Positions 43,292 through 57,200 of a stretch of 64,000 nucleotides of DNA are shown here, piece by piece. Source of the stretch: Trifolium pratense (Eukaryota; Streptophyta; Magnoliopsida; Fabales; Fabaceae); the NCBI RefSeq assembly GCF_020283565.1, contig NC_060059.1, positions 29,461,838 to 29,525,837 of the forward strand, given 5' to 3'. Numbering within the stretch: position 1 is the first letter of the stretch; each line of letters starts with the position of its first letter. Both the position numbers and the translations under genes were made by a program. The notes beneath the pieces are model-generated. The model had not been told where the DNA came from and ran no database searches. It was given only the letters and a program-made list of their open reading frames with translations.

Positions 43292-45567
43292 GACTGGCAG
43301 AATAATAAGATCAATGTTAAATTTGTTGAGTGTATATTCATAATATTTTTATATAGAGTAGTTATTTTGTTTGATTTATTAGGGCCTTGAAACTTTGCTT
43401 ATGTAGTTCTTCTTATTGCTGGGAAAGTTTGAAATGATAAATTTCCAAAGACTTGCCTTGTCATTTTAGTCTCTGGTGCTTTGTGAATGGCTCTTACCTT
43501 TCATTGGCTTGAAAAAGTGAGAATAGTCTCGTGTATGTGTAGTGTACAATTGCAGATGGAAATAGACTGGATGAGCCAGGCTTTGTATGAAAAAGTCTGA
43601 GCTGTTTAAAACATTCAAGGTTTAAGTCTGATACTATTATATACTATTTGGGGTCTGGTATGGCCTATTTGAAAGTTTGATAATACATGTTAGTCGAGTT
43701 AACCATCTGTTTTTGTTTTGTGTTAACTTTTTTAAATAATTCAGCTTACATTTAAATAGACAACAAGTTAATTGGTCATTGAGATTAAGTTTTTTTTCTT
43801 CTCTTTTTTATCAAATGAATGAGATTAAGTTTTTATTTATAATAAGTATAAAATATTAAAATTACAAACACACACTGTTACCAAAACATGCGTTTCTTAT
43901 TTACGCAAGTCAATTTATTAATAATAATTGTAGCAATACAACTGAGAATTACATCAAAAGTAGTGCTACGAGGAGCATGGGATGAAATTGTTTGTGCAAG
44001 AGCATGAGCGTTACTCTGTTTGCTTGATGTCTAGTAAACACGGCTTCATAATTATGATTGTGACGTACTCCCTCTGTTTTCCATTATAAGCCAATAATAC
44101 ACTTAACAGAAGGAGTAGTGTTTTGCATTCTTGAATAATCAAACCATATATCTGAGTGGTTTGGCTTGTGGTATCCTAGATATTCAATCCATTTGAGGCC
44201 TTGAAGGGGACTCCCTTGCTCCACATTCGGCTATGGTCATGCTATGTTTATAAACATCCGACGTTGCTCCGAAAAATTGGCCGTTTAAATCTTTCAAACA
44301 CATTCACATGCTCATCGTTTGTTTAGTGGTAGACATTACAGCATCAATATTTTATTTAACATAGCCACAGGGAGGCAGTTGCCACTGTGTATCCTCATCT
44401 TGTTGCGCCGGTTCTACAGATTACCAGGTTGCTAACATCTCATGTACGCGGTTTAGAATCTGTTCCAGTGTTTCATGTTTATTCTCCCACGTCTGTAGGT
44501 TCCTTTATTTTTATTTTTTTTTGTGAATCTATAGGTTTCTTTTCTTCCATATACTCCAAGTTGTCATGACAAAATTAATTAATTGTGATTGGTTCAACTG
44601 TTGCCATATGCGAGTAAAAACGTCAATAAATGAGTTTTTCAAGCTACAATTTTCTCCGGCAATTTATACAATCAGCATAACATAAAATCATATGGCAACT
44701 CACATTCAGATTAAGAATTAATTCCTTTGCTTGTTAACCGTTGTTTATTCGGTAAACAAACAATTTTTGAGCTGTAATGTAACTTTCTTTAGAGAATTTA
44801 ATTTTATATCTATGTTCATTCATTTATTATTTTATTTTATTTTATCTATATTTATTCATTTATTATTTTAGACATTTATTTTCAAATGTAAAATATATTG
44901 CTAAAAATTGGTGCTAAAGATTACTATCTCAATTCTAATAACTCATGTAAACTAAACAATTTATAAAGCTAGCACAATATATCTCAAAACTCACCCTTTC
45001 ATGGAAATGATCAAGTCATGATAGGCAATGGCCATGATCTTTCCATAATAATAGTCCACGAGTCCTAAACTCAATTGAAAAATATCAACATTGTTAAGTT
45101 GGACACTTTTATTAGTGTTTAAACTCGAGACATTGTAGTTGTGTGTGTGAATTTCAAGTGATATTTACTACTTTGTCTAAGATTAAAAAAAAAGATCCAT
45201 GAACAAGATAAAATAAATACTTCATACAAAAATGATATACAAAAGGAAATGGTGAGACATGAATGGAAAAGATATGTATTTTTTTGTTGGGGAATAAAAG
45301 TTAATAATATAGTTAAAAGTAAAACAAAGGAAGAGTGTGTGTGTGTGTGTGTGTAAAATAAAAGGAGGTGTATTTAAAAATTCCCGAAGTAATTTGACCC
45401 AACCCACTCCAAAATTCGAAACCCAAACCAAGCTCAACCACATTCAGTTCCTCACACACAGCACAAATCACAAAAACAGAGAGATTCAAAATCTAGAAGA
45501 GAGAGCATAATCAGCATCGTTTCAGAAAGTGAAAAAGAAGAAGAAACAATAATCGAAGAAGTTGAAA
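43292..45567. other. Intergenic: ING 3' flank and upstream region of NDUFA13 gene
   Basis: ING 3' UTR for the first 200 bases or so. A single CTCCCTCTGTTTTCCATTAT at 44070 is a degraded Stowaway-like end. (GT)n is at 45338-45354. The last 100 bases, with GAGAGATTCAAAATC and purine-rich runs, are the probable 5' UTR of the next gene. Confidence 0.4.
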
Positions 45568-48501
45568 ATGACGGAAGCGTGGATAAGGAAGAAGCCAGGA
45601 ATGGCCAGCGTTAAGGACATGCCTCTTCTCCAAGACGGTCCACCTCCCGGCGGTTTCGCTCCAGTCCGGTTCGCTCGTCGTATCCCTAACACCGGTCCAA
45701 GTGCTCTTGCGATCTTTCTCACTACCTTTGGTGCTTTCTCTTGGGGCATGTATCAGGTTGGACAGGGTAACAAGATCCGAAGGTGCTTTCGTTTTCTCAT
45801 TTTCGATTTTTTTATTTTCATTTTATAAATTTGATTAATTAGGGTTCAAATTGAGCTATTGATTTGATTTTAAGGTTTAATTGAAGGATTTTGTGATTGA
45901 TTAGAGGGAATAATATATGATATGAAAGTATAGGAGAGAAATTATTTGCAAATGGAAACATTTTTCGTTTTTTGAATTTTAATTCATTTGCTAGGCTAGA
46001 GATCATGTTTGTTTTGTTTTAGCAATTTTTATTAATTGCATCAATGTTTGGATGAAAAATGATTTAGATGAGTTTTGACTATTGGGAGAGAAATGATTTC
46101 CAAATCACTTTTCGTTTTTGAATTTTAATTCATTTGTCAGGAGATTTTTGTGTTTTGTTTTATCAATTTTTAGTTAATTAGTTAGTTATTGGAAATGAGC
46201 TTGTTGGAGAGGAAGGATGATATATGCAAACTAGTAAAGATTGATCTCGTGCAACATGGATATGAGAAAACGGGGTGAGAAATAGAGGTGTAAAATTTTG
46301 CGACGCATTGTTAGAGAAAATCTTTTTTAAGGATTAATGATAGACAATGGAAAGGATTGAGTGGAAGTTAGGGTCAGAGGGTAAGGTGGTACCGACAAAA
46401 AATGTTATTGGGGGGACTTGTCCCTTTTTTTAATGATTAATGATAGTTTAGGGTGATACTAAACTAATGAGTAATGACTTGTTTGTCACATGTAAGATGG
46501 CCTCATATTACTCTCTTGTGAAACGTGTGTCGTGATATTTGTGATACGCATGACGTGAGTATGAAAATGTGCCTCATTTATTTCTCATGGCTCAGTTGTG
46601 CAATACCTTATACATAAGACATATTAGTTGTTGAATGGGCTTCATAGGCATTGGGTGTGTGTGTTGTAGTTTGTTGGATCAGCTTCTACACATTTGTTTT
46701 TGATTGGTTGATAAGAAGGAAAACAAAATCTTGTGGCAATGTGATGTTTGCGGACCTGATATTTGAACCAAATGCTTCCATCATCAAGTGTGTTTCCTCA
46801 CCTCTGAATTTTTAATGGGATATGTTTTTGCTTTAGTGTTAATGGCATGTTTCTTTAAGGGTATGTATTGATGATAGGACATGCCATGTGACTGAACAGC
46901 TCTCTTTAACTGACTAGAATTTAGAAGTTTTTTTGTTTATATTTATTTTAGCTAGGGAGTTGTGAGGAAGGGTTTACATTAGAGGTTGGTTGTTAATATG
47001 ACTTTAGCCATGAATGTGATTCTTTGGGTTTGCCTTCAATATGAAGTTTATGCCTACAAAAGTAAATTAAGTAATCTATATCTGTAAATGAATTGCATTT
47101 TGCGTTAGAAAGTTGTTGAATTTGTTAGAATATATGCTTAGATTATGTTATAATGTATTTAGCATAAATTATGAAATCAATTAGTCATCGAATTGAGGAA
47201 GCAATCTTAGGGTCCCTGATTTTGTTATCTCTTGATTTGTTTCTTTATTACGGATTGAAGTCCTATTGTTACTTGTTAGTGGACTTGGGCTTGTACTAAT
47301 ACTTTATCTAATTATTAATATACGCTGTCTTGTCAAAAAAAGAAATTATTAATATACGCTGTAGTATTAGTTTACAGTGTTTTGTATCATTTACTGCAAT
47401 GTTTTATACTATTATTGTAATGTACCTTTCTCCAATTTGCTTGTTAATTTGGATCACTCTATACCCATAATTCTTTAACAACATTGATTATTTAACATGT
47501 GCATTTTTAGATCTTATATTTGAAGTGTTATTAACTTTTGGAATAGCTAATGTTCATCTCATAACAACTTGGTTAGTCATCTCTTGTAAAAAGGCTTTAT
47601 TTAATCTATGAAGATAATAGAAAACAGTGAAGGGCCGATTATAATTAGAGAAAATAATTTGATAGTAGATAATTTGTTCAGCAGAAAATAGCTTCTTGAT
47701 TAATATTATCTGATGATATACTTCCCCTGCAAACATGTTCAGGTGAAAAATATTATTCAGGAAAAATGAGTTGTTTTCTGTTCCTTTGATATGGGTTGTA
47801 TGAGTTGACTTGGAAAATAGGGTGTATTCTTACTAATCCTATTTCTATAAGAAACTAGGCTGGATCAATTTTGGATGTACAGGAATTAGAAAGAAGCCTG
47901 TACTTTCTTGCCAATTAATTTGAAAATATGGAAAATTGTTTATCTCTTCTGTGCTTGTGGGAAAAAGATGCAGAAACAATTAGATATTGTTGTGTATTCT
48001 TGATAAACTACTTCCCAATATGAAATTCTCAGATTTCACTGTTCGCCCTTCTTGCCTTGTGATTGGTTTTTTGGGATTGGTGTGTGTTGTGTCACATTGG
48101 GTAAAAAAATAGTTCAAAGAAGAAACAGATCCCTTGCGTTTCTTTACAGTTTCTACACAGTAACTAATGTATCAAAACGTTTCATTTCGTTATAGGGCAC
48201 TGAAGGAAGAGAAATATGCTGCCCGGCGAGCAATACTGCCTGTGCTACAGGCTGAAGAAGATGAGAGGTATATGAAATTTTTGCACTAAATCCATATCAT
48301 CGCACAGCTTGGAAAACTCATTGTAATCTCCATTTTTTGTGTGTTCCTTTCTGTAGATTTGTTAAAGAGTGGCATAAATATCTTGAGTATGAGGCAGACG
48401 TCATGAAGGACGTCCCTGGTTGGAAGGTTGGTGAAAGTGTCTATAACTCTGGGAGATGGGTTCCCCCATCAAGCGGTGAGTTGCGTCCTGATGTCTGGTG
48501 A
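45568..48501 (+). CDS. Mitochondrial complex I subunit NDUFA13 (GRIM-19/B16.6), 3 exons
   Basis: Exons 45568-45782, 48196-48267 and 48357-48501 give 143 residues, the usual length in plants. The sequence begins [20 protein letters not shown], followed by [20 protein letters not shown] and a single membrane helix ([20 protein letters not shown]). A charged helix ([40 protein letters not shown]) and a C-terminus ending [12 protein letters not shown] follow. It is an accessory subunit of NADH:ubiquinone oxidoreductase in the inner mitochondrial membrane. A codon frame is open six bases further upstream, but only the ATG at 45568 matches the family start. Intron 1 is 2.4 kb and holds no recognised gene. 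Confidence 0.95.
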
Positions 48502-49180
48502 TGCTATTTAAGTCATCACTATCAAGAATTGGTCTGCTTCCTGCATGATGTTACATTGTGATACTTTCATCCAGTATCTCTGAAATAAAGTTGTATGCGA
48601 ACATTTGTAATTGTGTTGCCGAATTCTTAAACAGGAATGTTTTTTCAAATTTGTATTTCATGTTGGCTATTACTCCTCTAATGTAAATCAAAAGATGTAT
48701 GCACATCCTTGGCATAATACATTGAATTTCTAGCGGTTTTTCACTCCCTGTTGATGATGAGTGATTTGGAAAATAATTCCAACAATTAGTTAATTGTCAA
48801 TTGTGTTAACCAAATTTCACAAGTCACCTAAACAAAGTGAACTTGAAATGCCAGAAGATTATTGGTTAATTCATTGCTTGTAGTTTGATTTAATGGTTAC
48901 TTTGACACGCATGTGCCTTTTTCTTTCGTCCATTTGAATCCAATCATGGCGGTGTCTGTAATTCTGAACAACCCTTTCGTGTAACGAAAACTTTCAAGTT
49001 TAGTTTTCCTTCAAAACTAGATTTTGTTTGTTTGCCACCTCATTACCTTTGGGTTTCCGTGTCCCTTTTTAAATATTTGAATTTGAAAGCTACTTTTACC
49101 CCACTCATTTGTTGAAAATTACACCCCTTTAGTTTTACCTTTTTGAACGAAAAAATATCATTTAAATTTAGATTTCTTGA
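48502..49180. other. 3' flank of NDUFA13 gene, no gene seen
   Basis: The first 120 bases contain the likely 3' UTR with AATAAA-like signals (GAAATAAAGTTGTATGCG at about 48580). Nothing else is recognised. Confidence 0.4.
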
Positions 49181-49280
49181 ATTTTAAGGCTCGTTTGATG
49201 TGCAAGTGTTTTCTATTTTCAGTTTATGTTGTCATATTTTTATACATTTAAATTTTCAAGGTTGAAAAAATGTTTGTTTT

Positions 49281-49594
49281 GGGGTTCGTTTGATCTGCAA
49301 AATATTAATACCGGACAGAACAGTACAAGACAGAATAGACCAAACGTTTGAGATATTGAACAAACATTGTGTCGTGCGATGTTTGGTGGACAAAATGTTA
49401 TTTTGGTATTTTAGACAAGTTGTGCTGAGGACAAAAAGTTGTCCCGTGGTTCTGTGGGGGACAAGAATTTCAGTTTTTGTCTTGTCCCTTGGCTCCCAGT
49501 TTGTCCAGTACCACGAACAAATTTAAAATCAAACACAGTACAACAGAAGTTGTCCTGTCCAGTCCCTTATTTTTTAGCAGATCAAACGCATCCT
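49281..49594. mobile_element. MITE-like element, 'GTTTGATCTGC' termini
   Basis: The left end GGGGTTCGTTTGATCTGCAA and the right end (reversed) AGGATGCGTTTGATCTGCTA form an inverted repeat of about 22 bp. The body has inverted GGACAGAACAGTAC / TGTCCTGTCCAG motifs and repeated TTGTCC. About 85 bases upstream another GGCTCGTTTGATGTGCAAGT looks like a second left end. Target duplication is unclear. The CGTTTGAT-type terminus suggests PIF/Harbinger or hAT. Confidence 0.6.
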
Positions 49595-51202
49595 TGTGGT
49601 CTCATTTTCTATTCAGATATAATAACTAGAATTGTATTTTATAAAATAAAGCAAATCAAAAAATAATTGTGAACTATTGCCTTAATCATATGCTACAATA
49701 TTTGTTGAGTTTAATGGATATGTTACGTAGTGTAAAATAATTGTACACACGTTCAATGAGAATTAACTATTTCTTTACATCATACCATGAAAATTGAGTG
49801 TAGTGGAGTGATTTGGCGGAATACATGGTTGTTATTGACGACATTGTAAAAATATTTTATACGGTTGGTGCATGTTCCATTTTCTCATCTTTGTTAATGT
49901 TTATCCATTTTCGTTTTTAATTAAGTTAGCACTTAGCGGCTAAATTCACATAAATGGAAAATTTTGTTTTTAAGTAAGTTAATTCACATAAGTGGAAAAT
50001 TTCATCTTTAAATTTGGGTCCTAGCAGTATCCATTTGTCTTCCAAGTACCAACTGAGTTGTATTTACGGGATGCAAAAGTATCTATTCTATTTAGCTACC
50101 TATACGTGATAAATAAAATTTGTTTGGTTGGTAGTATATTTGTTTCGAACAAGTTCAAAGTATGAAAAGGAATTCACAGAGTTATAGTGGATCGGTGAAA
50201 TGAATGCTTTGAAGTGAAGGTGGAGGTTAAAATCCGAAGCGTATACCAAAAACTACTTTGACGTCCAATTTATATGATACATTTGGTATAAAGGGTTCAA
50301 AGTGCGATGAATCTTTTAATTTAATAACTTCTATAAATAGGTCATTAATTGCCTAGACTATTTTTTGATATCGATAAAAATTTATCACCGCTAAACAACG
50401 ATAACTGAAATTGACATTAAAATGAACTCAAAACTTAATATTAAAGATTATTACCTAAGAATGTATAAATGAGATTATGAGATGAGGCGAGTCTTGTTTA
50501 TGTTAATCAAGATCTTGAGTTTAATTTTTTATCTTGAGCAGGTAATAATGTTAAAATTTTTATGAAGATCTTTCCATCAACTTGAATTCCACAAGATATT
50601 AGTCTATGCAACTAATGCAAGAATACTTAAATTTTATTTATTTATTTATAGGGTTGGAAATAGATGACACTACCACATGCCTTTGTTGGTGCTTCCACAT
50701 GTCCTCTTTGGTCATTTTCAACCCCCCATCCAATTTAGAACACCAACACAACACCTGAATGCATCGTCACAAACAAACCAAACTAAAAACGTTTAAAACC
50801 AAAAGAGCCAAATCATTCATTTTTTATTAAAAAAAAAAAACCAAAATAAAATAAAACCCCAAATCCAGAAAACCAATAAAGAGAGAGAATTTTCTCTACA
50901 ATTCTCTCTCTCCCGATCAGATCGGGCACTTATATGTCTAAAATCCAACAATTTCAATTCCTTTCTTACTTTTAACGTCTCAATTTTCAATTTTAATTTT
51001 TTTTGTTATTTCAAAAAATTATCAATTTTGGTTCAGAAATCGTTTTCGTTCCCAAATTTTCTGCGATCTGGGAAATTCGATTCAAATTTTGGGTTTGGGG
51101 TTATTTGATTTGAATTCTTTGTAATTCTGATGGTGATTAATGCATTGAAATTTTGAAATTTTAGATTTTGAAATTCTGTTTTAGATCGTTTGTTTTTCTC
51201 AA
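49595..51202. other. Upstream region of BLISTER-like gene
   Basis: No gene in 49595-50870. From about 50880 the CT-rich CAATTCTCTCTCTCCCGATC stretch, with the palindrome CCCGATCAGATCGGG, looks like transcript leader. A 13-codon uORF begins at about 50935 (ATGTCTAAAATCCAACAATT). Confidence 0.4.
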
Positions 51203-54200
51203 ATGGCGTCGGCTCAGGTGCTGCCGAACAACTCCGCTTCGTCGCGGAAGCAAGAGCATCTGGAAGCTGGCAAGCGTCGGGTATGTATTTCATTTTGAAT
51301 TTTATTTATCCTCAATTCTGATTATTAGCTTGGTTAAGGTGTAGAATTAGGGGTATTAATTTTGTTTTGGGATTTTTTATGTTATGCATTGTTGTGTTAT
51401 CATTTTATGTATCTGTGTATGTGAGAGTAATGTGGGTTGTTTTCTTTTCAAAATAAAGTTTATGTTTTTGTTATTATCTAGTGTCGGGTATGTTTTGGAA
51501 TGAGGATGGTAAATGGAGGGAGATAGGAAGTGGTGAAAAGAATTGCGGGAAAGAGGAATTTCGGATGCACATTTTTCGATTTTGGGGCATGAACATATGG
51601 AATGAAGTCTATTCCGTTGTTCCAAGGAACTAGGCCTAGGCCATATAGTTGTTACTTGCATGAAGATCGGTTTTTTCGGTTACTGAATTTTGGAAACATT
51701 TGTTAGGCCATGTTCGGGTTTAGAGAATTATTAGGGTAAAGAAGCTAGAAAGGAGAGAAATTTAAGTTTGTCTGGATTTTGTTATTTTTTTTGTTGAGTA
51801 TTTTTTTTTTAAAAAAAATCCCAAAATATAATCTTTCTCGACAGTTTATAATTTTTAGCATCATCAATTTGCTGCGTTTTATATATAAAATATTGCATGC
51901 GTGTGTGTTTTGAAATCTATTTTATTTTTATTTTGTTCCCTTTTTTCCCATCTTAAATAATTATTTGGGTCTTGCAGCTGGAGGAGTTTCGTAAAAAGAA
52001 AGCCGCTGAGCGGGCCAAGAAGGCTGCACCGTCTGGCTCTGTTCAAAATTCTGATGCCAGCCAAAATCAGAAACAGCCTTCGGAAGTTGAAAATGTCCGA
52101 GTTAATGAGTCAGATGGAGTTACCACATCTGATGGTGTTGGAGGAACTGTTATTATTGACACTGGGACAAGTAACCAGAAGAATGTGAATTTGTATAACC
52201 AAAGTAGTAATCAAGGGTCTTTAGCTGGTGCAACTAGTCTTGTGAGAAATGATATTAGTACATCTTCTACTAGTCTGGTGGAGGAACATTCAGATATTGA
52301 TGAAGCTAAAAGATATAATGCTTCTACATCTATTACATCTGCAAATATTAGTCAAAACAGCGAGGCAAATAGAGCGAATGATATATATGGAATTCATACC
52401 GGCGTTGTTGGTGGATTTCCATATGGAACATCAAACAACCAAAGTAATTTTCTACGTTCGCAAGAAAGTCAAGAATTCGATAGCAGTACTAGTCAGTCTA
52501 GCCTTCATGGAATCAATGAAAGCCATTCAAACAAGAATAATAGTTCTTTGAAGGATTATGCAGTTACTGATGGCTCTTCACCTTACTTTCCATCAAAAAT
52601 CATACGTGAGAACTATGTTGATTCACTACAGAAAACTAAGCAGACAAATTCTTTCACTTTGGATAGTAGCTATTCACACGGTTCGGTTTCTGGAGGTAAC
52701 ATTTTAACTTTCTTTTTTTGTGCTTCAATAGTTTCACATTTTCATACAACCTGACAATGACTTGGTACTCTGCTGATGAAGTTTGCACAATATATGATGT
52801 ACTACAGGCTTGAGCAATTCTACCAGTTCTATATTTAGAGAGACCTTTAGATCAGATAGTGATTTGCCTAGTCTACATGGTACAACAATACCGAAATATG
52901 ATTCTACTGGTTATGAGGCAAGGAATTCCTCTAACCACACACCAATACATTCAGTGTCAACGGAATCAAGTTCTAGAAAGTCACGTCCATCTTTTCTTGA
53001 TTCTATAAATGTCACTAAACCTTCTATGGGGTCTCCATTTCATCAACCAGAGCAAGATGCCTCTAAGTTTAGTCATTTAGAATCAAGCGGCAATGACGCA
53101 TCAGAGTCTACTTATTTCCATAAGCCACCTGAAGAGACAAAAACTGTGGGACTTTTCTCAAATCTTACAACTGCTCCAGTTTTTAATAATAATCAGGACA
53201 CACTGATGATACGTGCTAAGGAAAATGGCATGGAGAAGAAACATGATTATTACTCATCTTCACAAAATGAAGATTTTTCTACTTTAGAACAGGTGGTTTC
53301 CACTATAGTTATGGTCAAAGCATTTCTTTATTTATGCCAATTGTATGATGTTGTGGTGTTTCAATATTACTATTTGTTTATAATGAATGTGCAGTTTACT
53401 AGGTACATTGATTGGTATTTGTAGCTGTTAAAGCATTTGGTCGTTGGGGATTTCTGTAGTCTATTATATTATACACTAGATATATGAGCTAAACTGTGCA
53501 CCTAATTTTTCATTGGTGTCATATATATTTTATGACAGCATTATTTCCTGCATATGTTGTGAAAGGAAAGACAATAAATTAGAACTAAGATATGTGCTAA
53601 CATAATTTATGCAGTGTGCCATGCCTGTCTACTTTAAACCAATAGAATGTGGATATAAGTGTTCACCAATAATTTATGCAGTTTCTAGCAGCTGAATTTT
53701 GGTATGTGTAACCTCATTATTTAGTGAGGGAAAATATGTCTAGATTTTATTCATATGTCAACTATTTTGGGGATTCTCTCTAGTTTGTGGGAGTCAAATT
53801 ATTTAGAAGTATTCAAATTATTTGGATTATTATATAGTACGACAATGAGAACCTCTAAATTAGTTGTGTAACTATAAACATCAATAGAAATTGTTTTTCT
53901 TCTCGATTCTCTCATTTCTTTTCTAGAAAACTTTGGAGTCATCCATTGCACTTTAGCTATGTTGTTTGCCCAACAGTTCTTTAGTTTAAAAATCTTATGT
54001 GAAAAATGTAAGTGAAAGCTTTTGGGAGGAAGGATATTGGTGTATTTGCATGTTATAAGCATCTTATTAATTTTTTTAAGCATCTTAGCTTATACATGCC
54101 CTTGTTAAAATTTGAACACACTCACACACACAAACATATCTTATGTTGGTTTATATATTTATCTTTGTATTTCCTTTTGTCATTATGCAGCATATTGAAG

Positions 54201-57200
54201 ATCTAACACAAGAAAAATTTTCCTTGCAACGTGCTCTTGAGGCTTCTCGAGTATTAGCCGAGTCACTAGCCACTGAAAATTCATCTCTGACTGACAATTA
54301 TAATAATCAGGTTGGTTTACGAGTTATAGTATGTAATTTTGTAAAATATTCAACTGAGACCTTTTCAGTTTTTAATTATTAGTATCATATTTTTATTTGT
54401 CTTTTGCTTATTTTCATCGTCAACCACTTGCCATTGGCATTGACGATTTTCATTGTTATCATAGTAGAATGTATGTACTTTTAGATTTTATATCATAATG
54501 TGTTTATGCAAACATATTTTGATATTTCATGTTGAGGGAAACCCAGTGTTATAAAGTTTCCATCATGGTAGGGTTCAAGGAAGTACCCATTCAGATCTAT
54601 TGTAAACAGCCTTTCCTTGGTTTCATAAAAGATTGATTCCATGACTCCAGCGCATGACCTCCAGTCACTCAACATCAACTCTGCCTGTTGTGCCAAGATT
54701 CCCCTGAAAATGTTGAGGAAGTTGGAATAGATCAGCCAGTCCGATCGATTCCATTATAAACTGAACCTGTGTCCTGTCCAGTTGCTGACATGATTTTTTT
54801 CCTTATTGAGGTTTGAACATGGGTTGACCTACAGTCCTGCATAGGTTGAAACCAAGTCCATCCACTATAGCGCATGAACACACATACACACACACATTTT
54901 TGAATAACATGATATGTGCAATAATCGGAGCAGTGGTTTCTGAGGCTTTCTTCAAATCAGTGCCTTTTGGTCTACTTGTACTCCTCTGATATGCGATCAA
55001 ACATTTGAATATTTTGTTGTGTCTGGGGACTTAGAAAAGGAACTTAGTTGTCTATAGAAATTGTGCAAATATCTTGAAAGGCAGGTGTAATTTCTTCTTC
55101 GTCCTTTGTTAGTGGGTTAATAATTTGTCTTAGTACTTGGTTCTTTGTTACTTTGCCATTATATGCACTCTGATTTGGATTTAAATTGCTACATTGTGTT
55201 TTTGGAGTACCATAGTTGTCTGTAAGGATACAAATCAGTCTTCTGCTTTGTTTTATAATGATTTGTTTTTTGTTTTCATAGAGAAGTGTCGTCAATCAAT
55301 TAAAATCAGACATGGAGAACTTACAGCAAGAGATTAAAGCACAACTGGTTTGTATAAATACTCCCTATCTATTTGCATACCATTTTGCCGTGCTGGTATT
55401 CTATTATGCAGTAATTATTAGTCTATAGCTTTACAAATATAAATTATAATACTAAATCACATAATATTATGTGATTAATCAAGCTGGGTTATGATATTTT
55501 AATCTGGATATAAAGGTTGTTATAGCTCGGCTCAGTTTATTTAGTCTCATAAGACTCCATGTAACTCGGGCATCTTTCGAGCCAAACTTACAAAGTCTGT
55601 TGAACTGAGCTTCTTATTGACATCATTTTTATTCCTATCTCAAATCTTTGGTGAATAGAAATGTGCTGGTTAGATGCATTGGATGGCTGAGTAACCTTTT
55701 GTCTGCAATGTTTGTATTCCATTTTGGCTATATAGAATAGCATTTTTTATACATTTTTAAATCCCTTCCATTTTAATTGATATCGGTGGTTTCTTGAAAC
55801 TGTACATCACCATGGGGATTATTTGACTTAACACGCTTTCTACGAGAGGTGTTAAATTTGATGTCATCAAATATCTTATATACAATCATTTTTCTTTTAC
55901 CTTGCCTATTTATTTAATACTTTCTGTGCATCTCTCTATAGGCTTTCCACTTTGTTCTTCCTCCATTTGCCTCTATTAACTGTTAATGGTACGTATCTGA
56001 CATTTCACATCAACAGGTTGAGCTGGAGTCTATTAGGAGTGAATATACAAATGTGCAACTTGAGTGTAATGCAGCTGATGAGCGTGCCAAGTTATTGGCA
56101 TCTGAAGTCATTGGCTTAGAGGAGAAGGTAGTATTCTGTTCTTGGTATGTTCTGCATTTGTATTTAAATGTGAATACCATGTAAAATTGTCATCTTCTAT
56201 TTGAAATCAACTTGTCATCTGAGTTGTTTTGTAACTGCATATTTTTGTCTAGGTGAGGAATTTGTCACATCTGAAATTAACTAATCTACAATCATCTGAA
56301 ATTGTTAATGTCTACAGCGATTATGATTTGATCATAGGTTTTGAGTTAACTAAGTTAAAAGCAAACTCATTATAACAATTCAGGGGCTACTTGTGGCAAG
56401 TTAAAGTTAAAGGTGCTTGCTTGGAAAAGATACGAAGTTTAATTTGGCTCTGTTCACATCACCCTTCTTTAAACAAAAAATTAGTAGGTTGACATTGATT
56501 AAATATTTCTTTAGAAGTTACTATATATTAATGACATTCAAAATATCTACTTAAATGATCAATAATTAGTAATATCACAAAAAGACATCTCAAATTTTAA
56601 ATGATAACCTCTTCATCCGAAATCTAGTTAGTATATACAAACTAGGCAAACATGTAATATAAATATATAGAAACTCGGGCCATTTGTAGAACGTGCTTGC
56701 GATGTGACTAAATGTATATGTAATGGGCTCCAACTTGGATGAATCACATCTTCATCAGACCAAATGTCTATGCTTTAGCCCAAAACTTAACAGGACAGAA
56801 ATGTTAATATTCGAATTTTAATGTAAAAATATCTCTGCATTGACTGGTTCAATAAAAACATCACCACATCCACCCTTGATATAAGTGATTATGTAATGTC
56901 TATCGAGCAGAAGCACAGGCATAAGCATCACTTTTTTAATGAGCACATGAAGGTTGACTATTACTAAAAGTTAGGAATAATAGATATATTAGATTCCAAC
57001 TTTTAATTTATTGTTGTGTTCAATAAACTTCTTAGGCACTCAGACTAAGATCAAATGAGCTAAAGCTTCAGAAGCAGTTGGAAATTGAACAAGCAGAAAT
57101 TTCTTCATACAGGTATTTTTGGATTTTTAAGTATGTAGCAAAATACTGTAGATGGAAATATTAAGATTTATTGAATATTCACCCATGATTTCTACTTGAA

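Noticed and set aside
47311..47365. Direct repeat ATTATTAATATACGCTGT around CTTGTCAAAAAAAGAA in NDUFA13 intron 1
   Set aside because: Looks like a small filler or slippage event; too short to assign to a mobile element.
54493..55000. Minus frames in BLISTER-like intron 4
   Set aside because: No recognised family, not in phase with flanking exons; probably repeat-derived intron sequence.
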